Part shown: positions 19,583 to 29,757 of the stretch, piece after piece | Layout: every line of letters starts with the position of its first letter | Numbering within the stretch: position 1 is the first letter of the stretch | NCBI GenBank assembly: GCA_963726665.1 | Contig: CAVSDW010000021.1 | Span: 1 to 64,000, forward strand | Length of the DNA stretch: 64,000 nt | Source: RPQJ01 sp963726665 | GTDB taxonomy: Bacteria; Pseudomonadota; Gammaproteobacteria; Steroidobacterales; Steroidobacteraceae | Reading direction: 5' to 3' | Program-made: the position numbers and the translations under genes | The notes under the pieces: model-generated | Databases searched by the model: none | The model's input: the letters and a program-made list of their open reading frames with translations, nothing else | What the model was told of the DNA's origin: nothing

Positions 19583-20350
19583 TCAGTGTCCGCCCCTGAT
19601 CAGTCGCAGCGTTTCCGCGGCGTGCCGCCGGCTCACCGGCAGCGTTTCCTCGCAGTCCCGCAGTCGCACGAGGTAATGGCCGTCGTCGTCACGCTCGAGC
19701 GCGCTCACCGCACGGACGGCGACGAGCGCATTGCGATGCACCCGCACGAACTCCGGCGCGAACTCGGTGGCAAGCGCACGCAGCGGTTCGTCGATGAGAT
19801 CGCTCCCGCCGCGGTGGCGCACCGTGACGTATTTCTGGCCCGCCATGAAATAGTACACGTCGTCGAGCGGAATGAGGCGCAGTTGTTCCCCGAGGCGCGC
19901 GCAGATCTGCGCACGGCGGCGCCCGAGTTGCGACTGTTCGGCGAGCCTCGCGAGCTGCGTTCCAAGGACTCGCGCCGCGTGGTGCAGGGCGCGAGCGAGT
20001 TTTTCCTGCCGCACGGGCTTCAGCAGGTAACCGACGGCCTGCGCCTCGAACGCCTCGACCGCGTACTCGTCGTAGGCGGTCGTGAAGATCACGGCGGGCG
20101 GATCCTCGAACGTGCCCAGGTGCCGGGCCACCTCGATACCGTCCATGCCGGGCATGCGCACGTCCAGCAGCACGACGTCGGGCTCGAGGCGCGCGCACAG
20201 TTCCAGCGCTTCGCGCCCGTTTGCGGCCTCGCCGGCCACCGTCACGCCGGGCAGTTCTTCGACCAGGCGGTGCAACCGCGCACGCGCCGGCGCTTCGTCG
20301 TCGACGATCAGCGCACGCAGGGGTTCGTTTGGGGTCGGGGGCTGGGTCAT
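19583..20350 (-). CDS. algR: AlgR-like LytTR response regulator
   Basis: 255 residues. Receiver domain 1–125 with phospho-acceptor Asp63 (VVLLDVRMPG), acidic pocket VDDE at 16–19 and Lys111. A LytTR DNA-binding domain occupies about 150–250 (GQKYVTVRHRGG, FVRVHRNALVAV). In Pseudomonas, AlgR controls alginate, twitching motility and the fimU-pilVWXY1Y2E operon by binding CCGTTCGTC-like boxes. An exact copy of that box lies upstream of the pilin operon at 29561. Encoded 37 bases after algZ. Confidence 0.9.
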   Translation of the reverse strand: MTQPPTPNEPLRALIVDDEAPARARLHRLVEELPGVTVAGEAANGREALELCARLEPDVVLLDVRMPGMDGIEVARHLGTFEDPPAVIFTTAYDEYAVEAFEAQAVGYLLKPVRQEKLARALHHAARVLGTQLARLAEQSQLGRRRAQICARLGEQLRLIPLDDVYYFMAGQKYVTVRHRGGSDLIDEPLRALATEFAPEFVRVHRNALVAVRAVSALERDDDGHYLVRLRDCEETLPVSRRHAAETLRLIRGGH

Positions 20351-20387
20351 GGGCGGCGGGCATTTTCCGCCGGCCCGCCCCGGCCTG

Positions 20388-21492
20388 TCACTTTTCGTCG
20401 CCGGGTGCCGCAGGCCGCGTGACCAGCGGGAAGCGCAGCGTCACGCGGTACGCGTCGCCCTCGTCCTGCACCGTCACCGATGACTGTCCGGGAAAAACCA
20501 GCTCCAGCCGCTGGCGGATGTTGTCGAGTGCCATGCGGTTTCCGGACCGTGCGGGGCCCGCGCGCCTCGACACCGGGTTGGCGACCTCGAGCGAAATCAT
20601 GCCGTCGTCCGCGCGACCGACCACGGTCACGGTACCGCCCTCCGGCAGCGGCTCGATGCCATGGCCGATGGCGTTCTCGAGCAGGGGCTGGAGGAGCAGG
20701 CCCGGGCACGATCGCGTTCGGCGGCAGCGCGCCGACATCCCAGCGCACCGTGAGACGGGACCCAAGCCGCAGCTGCTCGATGCGCTGGTAGGTGCGCGCG
20801 ATCTCGAGCTCCTCGCGCAGGCTGATCTGCGGACGCGATTCGGCGAGCGTGAAGCGGAAGAGGTCGGAGAGGTCCTCGATGGCTTCCTCGGCGCGCGCAG
20901 GGTCGGTGCGCGTGAGTGCCGCGATGGTGTTCATGCTGTTGTAGAGGAAGTGCGGGCGGATGCGCGCCTGCAGCGCGCGGACCCTCGCGCGGGCCTCGAG
21001 CTCGACGCTGCGCTTCCATTCGTTCGAGACGTAGAAGTAGCGCAGCGCAAGACCGCCCACGATCGCCCCGATGAACAGGTTCGGCAGCAGGAATGCGGCG
21101 TGCTCGGTCGGAAAGAGTCCGGACGGCGCGCCGAGCCGGGCGTCCCAGGAGCGACCGAACCAGTAGATGCACTCCGATACAACCGCGACCGTGCCGACGA
21201 TGATTCCCAGCGCGGCGAGCGTGGAGTTGCGCAGGGTCTGGCGCGCCAGCCAGCTTCGTGTTCGGCAGAGCAGGGCCGTGCAGAGCAGGGTCGTCCACAG
21301 CAGGTATGACGAGGTGCGGGCGAGCTCGGTCCAGAGTTCGCCGCTCACGCTCTGGCGCGCGAGCGCGAGCACCAGCGCCACGAGTGCGGCGACCAGCACC
21401 ACGGCGAGGACGGCGTGCGGTTCGCAGAAATCGGGGAGGTAGGAACTGCGCTCGTCCCCGGCGGGGGCCGGTGCCGGCGGTTCCGCGCTCAT
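20388..21492 (-). CDS. algZ: AlgZ/FimS-like LytS-type sensor kinase, one frameshift
   Basis: About 368 residues when repaired. Four or so N-terminal membrane helices (CEPHAVLAVVLVAALVALVL to AAFLLPNLFIGAIVGGLAL) are followed by a His_kinase domain with the phospho-His segment ARIRPHFLYNSMN and a HATPase domain (LENAIGHG, NRMALDNIRQRL). Near 20700 one extra C in GGCCTG breaks the frame; restored it reads IVPGLLLQPLLENA. The ATG overlaps the upstream stop (ATGA). It should phosphorylate AlgR, although in P. aeruginosa the pair is non-canonical. Confidence 0.85.
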
Positions 21493-22395
21493 CGGCGTGG
21501 CGTTGCCCCGCCGCTCGCGTCGTCCGGCGCGAACAGCGCGTCCTTGAGGCGGAAGATGGTCGAGATGTCCTCGTCGCCGTGGCCCTGCTCGACGAGGGAG
21601 CCGGTAGTGCTCGAGCGTCGCCTCGACCACCGAGAGCTCGACGCCGTGTCGCGCCGCCATGTCGCGACAGATGCGCAGGTCCTTTTCGTGCAGCCGGACA
21701 CGGAACCCGGCGGGGTAGGCGCCCCGCACCATGTTCGGCGCGCGGTTGACGAAGTACCAGCTCGAGCCCGCGCCCTTGCCGAGCGTGTCGATGAGCTTCT
21801 CGAGCGGCAGCCCCTCGGCCTTCGCGAAGGCCATGGCTTCCGCCACCGCCTGGATGATGCCCGCGCACATGATCTGGTTGGTGGCCTTGGCCGCCTGCCC
21901 GGCGCCATTCGGCCCGAAGTGCGTGACGGTGCGGCCCATCGCCGCGAGCACCGGGCCTGCGCGTTCGAAGGTTTCGGGGGTGCCGCCCACCATGATGGCG
22001 AGCGTCCCGTCGCGTGCGCCCTCGACGCCGCCGCTCACCGGAGCGTCGAGGAACTCGGCTCCGACGCCGGCAAGGCGCGCTGCCGCGGCGCGCGCGGTGT
22101 CCGAGCTCACGGTCGAGCAGTCGATCACGATCGTGCCCGGACGCAGGCCGGGCAGCATCGCGTCGACCACCGCGAGCACGTCCGCGTCCGCGGAGACGCA
22201 GAGCACGATCACGTCGCAGGCGTGGGCCAGTTCGGCGGGATTCGAGGCGGCGGTTACGCCGAGTTCGGAGGCGAGGTCCAGCGAGACGGCCGTGGTTCGA
22301 TTCCAGACGGCCTTCAGGAGGCCGGCCCGGTGAAGATTGCGGGCCATGCCCCGGCCCATGGCGCCGAGGCCGATGAAGCCGGAGGCCGGGCTCAC
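21489..22395 (-). CDS. NAD-dependent beta-hydroxyacid dehydrogenase (HIBADH family), one frameshift
   Basis: About 301 residues. GTG start at 22395 gives SPASGFIGLGAMGRGMARNL with the GxGxMG nucleotide site. SGGVEGARDGTLAIMVGG is the substrate-binding signature, and NGAGQAAKATNQIM carries the catalytic Lys. Near 21605 an extra C breaks the frame; repaired it reads EHYRLLVEQGHGDEDIS. It abuts the DUF4124 gene (1-base gap) and overlaps algZ by 4 bases, an odd metabolic gene to be coupled to a sensor kinase. Could be 3-hydroxyisobutyrate or 2-hydroxy-3-oxopropionate dehydrogenase. Confidence 0.8.
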
Positions 22396-22396
22396 G

Positions 22397-22858
22397 TCAC
22401 TGGTCCGCGCAGGCCTGGTCCATGAACTGCTTTGCGCTCGCGCGTTCCTTGTCGATCTGGTCGGCTCGAAAGGTAGATGCGCTCGCCGTTCGGGACCTGG
22501 CTCATAGATCCGCCAGTTGTTCATGAGCACCTGGTACTGCTGCCGAGCATCCGTGCAGCGCTTGGCGCGCTCCTCGGCGGTGGCCTGGGCCGTCTGCTGG
22601 GCGGCGGCCTGCTGGGCCTGCGGCCTTGGAGTTGGCCTTGTCGTGCTGGCCGTAGCGCTTCATCTCCGAGGAGTATTCCTTCGCAGCCGTGGCCGGGTCC
22701 GTGCTCTGGCTGTGAATGTCGAGCTTCTGCGCCGGGATCGACTGCGGGGTGTCCGTGTAGATCTTGTTCCCCTTGGCGTCCGTGGTCACGTACACGTCGC
22801 CCGCTACGGCGGTGCCGGCGAGCAGGACTCCCGCGATCAGGGTCGCAAAGGGTTTCAT
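22397..22858 (-). pseudogene. DUF4124-domain secreted protein, three frameshifts
   Basis: Signal peptide MKPFATLIAGVLLAGTAVAG, then the DUF4124 core DVYVTTDAKGNKIYTDTPQ. After about residue 65 three one-base insertions (near 22620, 22480 and 22450) interrupt the frame. Reading through them gives QAQQAAAQQTAQATAEERAK, CTDARQQYQVLMNNWRIYEP and KQFMDQACADQ-stop. The net length is a multiple of three, so start and stop fit one another. Small periplasmic proteins of this type are common but uncharacterised. Confidence 0.7.
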
Positions 22859-22955
22859 GCGAAGGACCTCCACTGTGACTGTCAGAGTCTAGCAGGACTG
22901 GTCCCGTTGTCCTTGAGACGGAGCACACGAAAACGCCCGGTTTGAGGGTTGGAGG

Positions 22956-22994
22956 CAAAAAAATGCCCGTGGCCTTCGCCACGGGCATCTTTTC
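22956..22994 (-). terminator. Rho-independent terminator of the pilin operon
   Basis: Read on the minus strand: stem ATGCCCGTGGC, loop GAAG, GCCACGGGCAT, then seven T. It lies 40 bases after the pilY1 stop. A run of A/T on the other side makes it potentially bidirectional. It separates the pilin operon from the DUF4124–algZR–hem operon. Confidence 0.9.
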
Positions 22995-23033
22995 TGTCGA
23001 GGGGCTGGGTAACCAGCCCAGGCCCTTGCCCGA

Positions 23034-26000
23034 TCAGTTGTCGGTGTTCTGGTACCACCATTCGCGATAGCGGCGCCCGTAGCCTGTTTCATCCGGCTGA
23101 ATGATCTGCGGACCGAAGGCGACTCCCTGTCTGTCGTCGACCTGCAGCGCCACGGGCGCCGGCGGGAACCGCCACCAGCGACGGTTATGGAGCGATCATC
23201 GGAAGTCAGAGCGTCCCCAAGATTCCCATCAAGATGAATTACGGCGCCCGCCGTCAGGTAGTTGACGGCATAAATCCTGGCCGTCCCAAGGTTTGCGATG
23301 CAGCTGTCGTCAGTTCCGTCGTACGGGGTATTCGTGCCGAAGAACGTTGCTCCGGACAGCGTAGTCGACGGCCCATCCACTTTCTCGCCGGTTCCCAGCG
23401 TGATATACCAGCCATTCGCGCCGGCCAGCGAGACGGTCGCCGCGGTCTGCTCATCCGCGGTGCCCTGCTGGATCAGGTTGTTGGTCGTGTCGTACAGGTC
23501 GCCCTCCGACAAGGGCGTCGTGTAGCGATGCGTCAACAAGTGTTCGTCCTTGATCATGTAGAAGCGGTTCGTGACCGAGGTGTCGAACGGCTGCTCACGA
23601 TCGCCCGAGCCAATCAATATGCTGTCGTAGGGAACGGGTATACCGCTCGTGCTGGCCACGACGACGTCCGGCGTGCCGAGGAACTTCCGAGCGCCCGAAC
23701 CTGAGCCGGTCCCAAGCGACGCAACCTTGTCTACCGTCCAATAGCTCGTGGCATTCGTCGTGTTAGTCGAATCCGTGTAGTCGACATTGATCCGCCAGAT
23801 GTTGCCGCCCGTGTCGGCCGCGATGATGCGGTCGACATACCCGTCATAATTGGTGTCTACCTGCGCCACGCCGGCCGCGATCGCATATTCGTTGACACCG
23901 TTGCGGTTGGATCCCGTCGCGTCTTGTGTGGACCAGATCTTCGCGCCGGTGACTGCATTGAGAATCATGACGCCCCGGCCCATCGTGGCCGTAGCGGGGA
24001 CAACGTTCGAGTCATTGGCGACCGAGTCGTAACCCAGGCCGAAGATCACGACCGGATCAGTCTGGCCGCGAATCCGGCCGACCTTGAGCTCCGACCACGT
24101 CTGCCCCAGTTCCGAGAAGCCAGTGTCTGAATTCGTGTGTTTCCACAGCAGGGTCGGGGCCACCGGATTGCTGACGTCCAACGCATAGATGAATCGACCG
24201 CCTCGACGCGCAGTGAGGTAAAGGTAAGCCTTGTCGCCCGCGGTATAGTCGATCGTTGTGTCGTTCCCCGACGTCGACGTGTAGACCGTCGGCGAGCCGT
24301 CGATGAAGTACGGCTTCCTGTTGGTTGTGCCCGTGCTCGCAATGAGGGGAGTATGGTCTCGCAGCCGCTTGAGCTTGTCGAAGCCTTCGGATGGCACGAA
24401 GGCCCACTGTTCCGCACCATCGCCGCTGGCCTGGCCACCCTTGAGCACATGGAGCATGCCGTCGTTGGCGCCGTAGTATACGTAGACGTCGTTGCGGTTC
24501 GCGCAGTCGGGAATACAGCGGTTGTAATTGATCACGACCGGGCGGGAATGAAGAACATCGCCGTGGATGAAGCCACGCACGTCTGTCGCCGTGCCGCTCG
24601 GATTGTCTTCAAGCTTGTTGTTGGCGCCCCGGACCCAGTTGATGATGTTGGTCCGCTCGGTGGCGTCGGTCGAGAGGCGGGTGTCCGATGTCAGTGCGGT
24701 ATTCCCGGTGCTGAACGGGTACGACGAAAGTGTGGACCCGCCTGTACAGGTGCCGTTGCAGGTAAAGACATTGCGAGCGTCCTGGCTGGTCGCGTATGTG
24801 CCCCGCAACAGCTGCGCCGCTCCGCCTTTCTCGACCAGGTCACCGTCTGGTGCATCGGACTGGCCGCCTGTGCCCTGGGAGTTCGGGTAGTAGCCCGCCG
24901 CCCAGAAACTCGACGAGGTTGTCCAGAAACTCAACGCGGTCGGGCTGATGAAGTTGCCGGCCGCCGCTGGTTGTACGGGGCTGCTTGCATCTGCCAGGTA
25001 AAGCCTCGGCCCATCGGCCTTGATCTGATACTGCTTGAGATTGCCAGCCCAGTTCGGGGCACGTTCGGCATCGGGCCTGGAACACGCCAAGATAAACCTG
25101 GTTCAGATAGGACCCGCGCTGGTTGACGCTGACCGGGAGCGCGACGGACGCGAACACCGAGTTCACCGCCAGGATCTTGGTGACGATGGCGTTCAAATTG
25201 GTCACCAGCTCGGTTTCCGTGCTGGCCCTGTACGACTCGCCGCCGCCCTGACGAGCCATGTCCTGCATCATTGCGCTGAAGGCCGCGTCGGGGCTGCCGT
25301 CGTAAGCATCGACGGTGTACGTGATGACGGCACCGTTCACCCTCTGATCGCTCGGGAGGTCCGGCCGATTGCGCAGGAATCGCGCCCAAGTGGCCTGATA
25401 CGTGCCGGGAAAGCTGCCGTTCTGAAATACCGGGTAGTTATAGAACTGCATCGTCGTGACCGGGGGTTCGCCTGCTGTAGGCGCCGGCACGGCACTGGTA
25501 CCGTTCCGGTTGTTGCCGATGACGACGATGTACGTGTTGCCGCAGCCGCTGAGCGGCGGCTTGTTATATTGGGCCCCGGCCGCGAGGTTGTTCCTTGGGC
25601 CGCCGGAGTTCTTGTACGCCCAGTTCCCCAGGCTGGGAGTGCTTCGGTACGTCGGCCAGGCTGGCTGGCCGGTGTTGCCGACGTTCGTGTTGTCATAGTC
25701 GGCCGCCAGGTCCATGCCGGCCCAGCTGTTCCCCCCAGTGATGTACTTCCAAAATTCGTACATCCCATTGGCAAAAATGCCCTGCGTATTTGCCACTTTC
25801 TCGCGCGTGGAGTTCACGTTCAAGTCCATTTTTGTCAGATGTGTCAGCAACGCAGCGTGGGCGGCGGTTGGGGAATCATTGCTGCGCATGAGCCGCGCAT
25901 GGAATCGAACGTACATGCCGTGCGGCCCGCTGTTGTTGCTGGTGTTGGTCTTGGTGGTGAATTCCATCAAGCCTATGTTGACGGGCTTGGTGAGTCCCTG

Positions 26001-26228
26001 CACGAGCCCCGAGATCGCTCGTATCTCGGCTTGACCCTGGGTGCCCGATGGCCATACAGAATTCCGCGACCAGTTCGAGGTGTTGTCGAGCATGAAGATG
26101 ATCGTCGGCACGCCCGGCTCGAAATCCGCCCGCGGCGCGAAGATATCGGTATCCTCGGCGGCGCCCGGTCGCGCCAGCCCGCAGGCCAGCAGGATGAGGC
26201 AGAGACGTACAACGATTGACTTGGTCAT
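23034..26228 (-). CDS. pilY1: PilY1 type IV pilus tip adhesin/assembly protein, two frameshifts
   Basis: About 1,064 residues, on the short side for PilY1. Signal peptide at 1–24 (MTKSIVVRLCLILLACGLARPGAAE), an N-terminal von Willebrand A-like region starting PTIIFMLDNTSNWS (about 40–370), and the C-terminal beta-propeller (about 560–1000) with the calcium loop DTNYDGYVDRI that controls pilus extension/retraction in Pseudomonas. Frame breaks near 25075 (VFQ then PDAERAPNWAGNLKQYQ) and 23180 (AGGG then PAPVALQVDDRQ); repaired it ends EWWYQNTDN. Last gene of the minor pilin operon. Confidence 0.88.
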
Positions 26229-26281
26229 GGCGATACTCCCCGAGCGGGCAGGTGTTACCCGACCGCTTGCTCGATAAATAA

Positions 26282-26759
26282 TCAAGGACAGATGGCCGAG
26301 GCATTGAGGCGAACCTTGACGCCCTGGTGCGTCGTGACGCTGGCCCCGGACTTGGCATTCGTCGCCGTGGCCTCCAGGTCCCAGTAGGTGTCCTGAAGCG
26401 CCAGCCCGGTGTTGTCGTAGCTGTTGCCCGTCACCGGCTCCGTCTTGACGCAGACCGGTGTAGCGCGAGCGACCTTGTAGTCGGTCTTGTTGACGTTGAC
26501 CGTCGACTGGGGCTGGGGACAATGCGGCCGGTGCCGTAAACGCCGCGGTACTGGACATCATGTCCTCGATCGCCCTCTGGGAAGCGGCCGAGGCTTCGTT
26601 CCGCGCCTGCATGTTGCCGACCGTGCGCAGGTTGGCCGTGCTCAACCGCACGGCAGAGAGGACGAACAGGGTGATCACGACCAGCATGATCAGGCCGACC
26701 ACGAGGGTCATGCCGCGCTGGGTCGACTTCGGAGCTCCCCGGCCGGATGGACGTGACAT
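26282..26759 (-). CDS. pilX: PilX-like minor pilin, one frameshift
   Basis: About 158 residues. ATG 26759 follows AAGGA by 6 bases. Class III N-terminus QRGMTLVVGLIMLVVITLFV: prepilin cleavage after Gly, then a hydrophobic helix and ARNEASAASQRAIEDMM. Near 26512 one base changes the frame; the repaired C-terminus reads STVNVNKTDYKVARATPVC and ends NASAICP. PilX primes pilus assembly together with PilV, PilW and PilY1. Position between pilW and pilY1 is conserved. Confidence 0.8.
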
Positions 26760-26761
26760 GA

Positions 26762-27799
26762 TCATTCCTTGCGTGAGGCAACGTTGATGACGCGCGCGCC
26801 GGTCGAGTAGACGTGGCGCTTGTACCGGTCGCTGAAGGGCCCGACCGATACCGGCCAGCCCTAGGTCGTAGGTCTTCGCGTCCTGGTGGCCGACCGTTTC
26901 AACTGGATTTCGCACCAGCAGCGAAATGTTCACCGCCACGACATTGGGCCAATCGGCCAGGGTGGCGGAGCCTGTACGAAGGGATACGCAGGCGCGCCAC
27001 CGCCCTCGGTGTCCACGCCGTAGTCGAGTTGCATGTTCTCGACGCCCTCGACCAGCGGCGTCGAGCACGAAAGCCGTGGCTCCACCCGAAACGCTCAGTT
27101 CCAGGCGCTTCAGCGTTGGAATCGGCTTGCCTCCATCCGCGGCCGCGGTGCAGGTGGTCCCGGACGCGAACACGTTGCAGGGACTGACGAAGTAGATTCG
27201 TTCGACATAGGCGCGGCGATCAGCCAGTGTCGTGCCGTCTTTCTTAAGCAGGGTGAAGCTGGTGGTGGCGTTCTCGCCAAGGTCAGTCACCCGACCGCCG
27301 GGGTCGTCTGTACGTAGACGCGCTTTGCATCGAAAGTGGAAGCCACGCCCGTCCCGAGGCGCCGGATGACGAGAATGTCCGTACCGTCGACGTGGTTGTC
27401 AGCCGACAGGCACCCGGAAGGGTCGCCGGCATCGTGGATCCCACGTCGTTGTAGCCCTGCAGGGGCAGGGCGAGCGACGCGTTGATGTTGGTCATGCTGG
27501 CCGTTTCGCAGGCGTTCGGCAGCGATCCCGGCACTGGCGATCGAGTCGGCGAACTGGCCATAGAAGCCGGCGAGCTGGATGTCGGACTGCAGGATGCTCA
27601 ATGCATACCGGCCGTTCTCGACCTGCGCGGCGGACTTGTCGAGTTCAGCGCGCGACCGACTCTGCTGCGCGAGCAAACTGGCAAGCGCCAGGATCAGCAC
27701 CAGCCCGAGCGTAACGGCGACCATCAGTTCGATCAGCGAGAAGCCGCCCGCCAAACCGCGATTCGGGTGCGTCCTGGCCTTGAAGATTTTGGTTCTCAT
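26762..27799 (-). pseudogene. pilW: PilW-like minor pilin, multiple frameshifts
   Basis: About 345 residues if repaired. ATG 27799 gives MRTKIFKARTHPNRG, then the prepilin motif GGFSLIELMVAVTLGLVL and AELDKSAAQVENGRYALSIL. Conserved pieces then appear in turn in all three frames: GSLPNACETASMTNINASLA, VDGTDILVIRRLGTGVAST, TDLGENATTSFTLLKKDG, YDLGLAG, and finally VYSTGARVINVASRKE with a stop overlapping the pilX RBS. At least five one-base indels are needed. Intact PilW is a minor pilin of the priming complex. Confidence 0.75.
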
Positions 27800-27815
27800 T
27801 GTCGCGGCCGAATCA

Positions 27816-28409
27816 TCAATTGAGGTTGGCAATCCGCAGCGGGATACTGACGACGCGGCGCAGTTTCTCGTCGCCGTAGAGGTTCTTGGCGCAGTTCAGC
27901 GTCGAATCCGGCGCCTTGGTCGTCGTCAACCCCTGCCAGGCGATGCTCACCGTGTAGATCCTGTTGGCCACGTCGTCTGCCGTCACGCAGCCGCGTGCGC
28001 CCACCATCGCGCCGACGTTGCCCTGCCGCCCGAGAGCTCGCTGGCGCCCTGCAGCAGGTCGTTCCACGCGACAAGATCCTCAATGGCACGCGCGTTGGCC
28101 GTCACGGAGCCGCCGCTACACGAAGGCCGCTGACGTCCGCCCGACACCGAGAAAGGGCGTACCCGCAGTGGCGTCCGTGATCGCATAGCACGCAGCCACG
28201 GCTCGATTTGCGTTGATGCGCCCGACCATGTCCTGCAGCAACAGCAGGGCCTGGGCACGCTGGTAGGACTCGGATTCGGCTTTCTGGCTGTTGGTCATCA
28301 GGGCCGCCAGTCCAAGCAACCCCACGAGCAGGATGACCACCGAGACCAGCACCTCGACCAGCGTGAGCCCGGTTTGCCGCGGGGCGCGAATTGCACGAAT
28401 TCGGTTCAT
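27816..28409 (-). pseudogene. pilV: PilV-like minor pilin, two frameshifts
   Basis: About 197 residues if repaired. N-terminus MNRIRAIRAPRQTGLTLVEV has the Gly–Leu prepilin cleavage site, followed by a hydrophobic helix (LVSVVILLVGLLGLAAL) and the family segment SQKAESESYQRAQALLLLQD. Frame changes near 28130 and 28050 interrupt the body; the end, IYTVSIAWQGLTTTKAPDST to PLRIANLN, is in the first frame of another reading. The ATG overlaps the fimT stop by 4 bases. Confidence 0.78.
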
Positions 28410-28968
28410 GGGCAGCTACCCGAAGTGCTGGCCGTGCTGCGCGGCAGGCCGCTCAAATCGACCGTGACACAGCGCGGCGGGATCTCTGTGGTCGAGCCGG
28501 CGGCGCTCGCGATCGTGAAAGTCGACACCGAGCCTGTCAGCCGGCCGCTGCCGTTGTAGGTCACGTCGTTGCCCGAGGCTGGTGAGATGCTGAGATAACT
28601 CACCGCGGCATTGCTCGAGTTCAGGTATGTCGGCGTCGCGTAGGAGTGAAGAGTTCCGGCGAGCCTCCGGTCGTCTTGACGGACCAGCCGAATTTCCAGC
28701 CGTTCGTATCGGGCGAAACCACGACCGACGCGTTTCTCTTGAGTGCCTCGCCCCGGGCCAGAGTCAGCGTGTACGTGAGTTCGTACGCCGCGGTCTTGAC
28801 CCGCTGATTGCGGACGTAACCCGTGAACATCGGGATCGATACCGCCGCGAGCACGGCCGCGACGGCAATCGTCGTCATGAGTTCGATCACGTAAAGCCAC
28901 GGCCGCGCGCAGCGCGCGGGACACTGTCGAGTGAGACCGATCACAGTTGATGCAAATTGAACGCGCAT
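28406..28968 (-). pseudogene. fimT: FimT/FimU (GspH-type) minor pilin, frameshifted
   Basis: About 187 residues. The helix IELMTTIAVAAVLAAVSIPM and GYVRNQRVKTAAYELTYTLT identify a GspH/FimT pseudopilin. The prepilin site itself is broken: the bases read RGFT in one frame and then VIELM in the next; adding one C gives RGFTLIELM. Another change near 28905 is required to connect the ATG, and one near 28655 joins to LHSYATPTYLNSSNAAVSYL. The end CVTVDLSGLPRSTAST is typical. Follows pilE after 6 bases. Confidence 0.75.
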
Positions 28969-28974
28969 CGCGTG

Positions 28975-29426
28975 CTACCAGCAATCCTGGACGGTTCCGG
29001 ACCCGGACACCGACTTGACGCCCGCACTCGTGAGCGTCAGCGTGGCGCATTTGGTGTCGCTGGTCGCCTGGCTCGGGCCGCTGATGGGCGTCGCCGTGAC
29101 CTGAAGGTCGGCGGGGTCGCGTTGTTGTCTCGCAGAGGTAGCGATCGTGTAGTAGTCCGAGATTCCTGCGGGGGCATGGCCCCCAGCTCCGTCATGTCTG
29201 CGGCGTATGCCCGCGCGTCCAGGAAATACTGCTCCTGGCGGTTGGCGATTCCGAGAAGAACGGCGGCCGCCGCCGCGCGCCTGGTCTTGACCACGTACCG
29301 GGAATACGTAGTCACTGCGAGCGACGCGAGGGTGGCGACGACCACGAGGACGATCAACAGTTCGATCAGCGAGAAGCCAAGCATGCGCGGCCGGTCGCTC
29401 GAACAGACTTTTCGGTTTGCAGTCAC
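28975..29426 (-). CDS. pilE: PilE-like type IV minor pilin, one frameshift
   Basis: About 150 residues. GTG start preceded by GGGGAG at 6 bases. Prepilin site MLGFSLIELLIVLVVVATLA, then SRYVVKTRRAAAAAVLLGIA and ANRQEQYFLDARAYAADM, diagnostic of PilE. Near 29165 the frame shifts; the repaired body reads GISDYYTIATSARQQ, has two cysteines (TKCATLTLTSAG … TVQDCW) that can make the C-terminal disulfide loop, and ends at TAG 28975. First gene of the operon, with promoter and AlgR box upstream. Confidence 0.82.
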
Positions 29427-29501
29427 TTAGACTCCCCAGTCATGCGATGCCAGACAGTTGGTCATGCCTGCTCGAGTGGCGTCATGTTGCCGCTGCAGCA
29501 G

Positions 29502-29530
29502 ATTATTCCCCGACTCGCCTGCGCCTCCAA
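29502..29530 (-). promoter_or_regulatory. Candidate sigma-70 promoter of the pilin operon
   Basis: On the minus strand, TTGGAG (29525–29530), a 17-base spacer and AATAAT (29502–29507). It lies 76 bases upstream of the pilE GTG and downstream of the AlgR box, the order expected for an activated promoter. Confidence 0.5.
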
Positions 29531-29560
29531 GGGGCGCCCGACGGACGTGGAGCGTGAACC

Positions 29561-29569
29561 GACGAACGG
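29561..29569 (-). promoter_or_regulatory. Consensus AlgR-binding box
   Basis: CCGTTCGTC on the minus strand, identical to the core bound by AlgR at Pseudomonas promoters such as algD. It sits about 31 bases upstream of the candidate -35 element of the pilin operon, on the same strand. AlgR and AlgZ are encoded 8 kb away on the same strand. Confidence 0.6.
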
Positions 29570-29623
29570 CACTGTGCCACGCGACCACGGCAGCAGAGCC
29601 GGGAATTCTGTGACGCAGGTAAC

Positions 29624-29653
29624 AAAAAACGACGCCCCGGATGGGGCGTCGTT
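29624..29653 (-). terminator. Rho-independent terminator of glnK-amtB
   Basis: On the minus strand: ACGACGCCCC, loop ATCC, GGGGCGTCGT, then a T run. It lies about 105 bases after the amtB stop. The remaining 200 bases up to pilE hold the pilin promoter and AlgR box. Confidence 0.88.
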
Positions 29654-29757
29654 ATGTCAGGACTGGTAGCACCGCTTCTTCCGCGGAACGGTAATGGCGT
29701 CGTACGTGGGCGAAGGCACGTTGCCGCGACGTGGCCGCGGCAACGTGCCCGAGTTGC

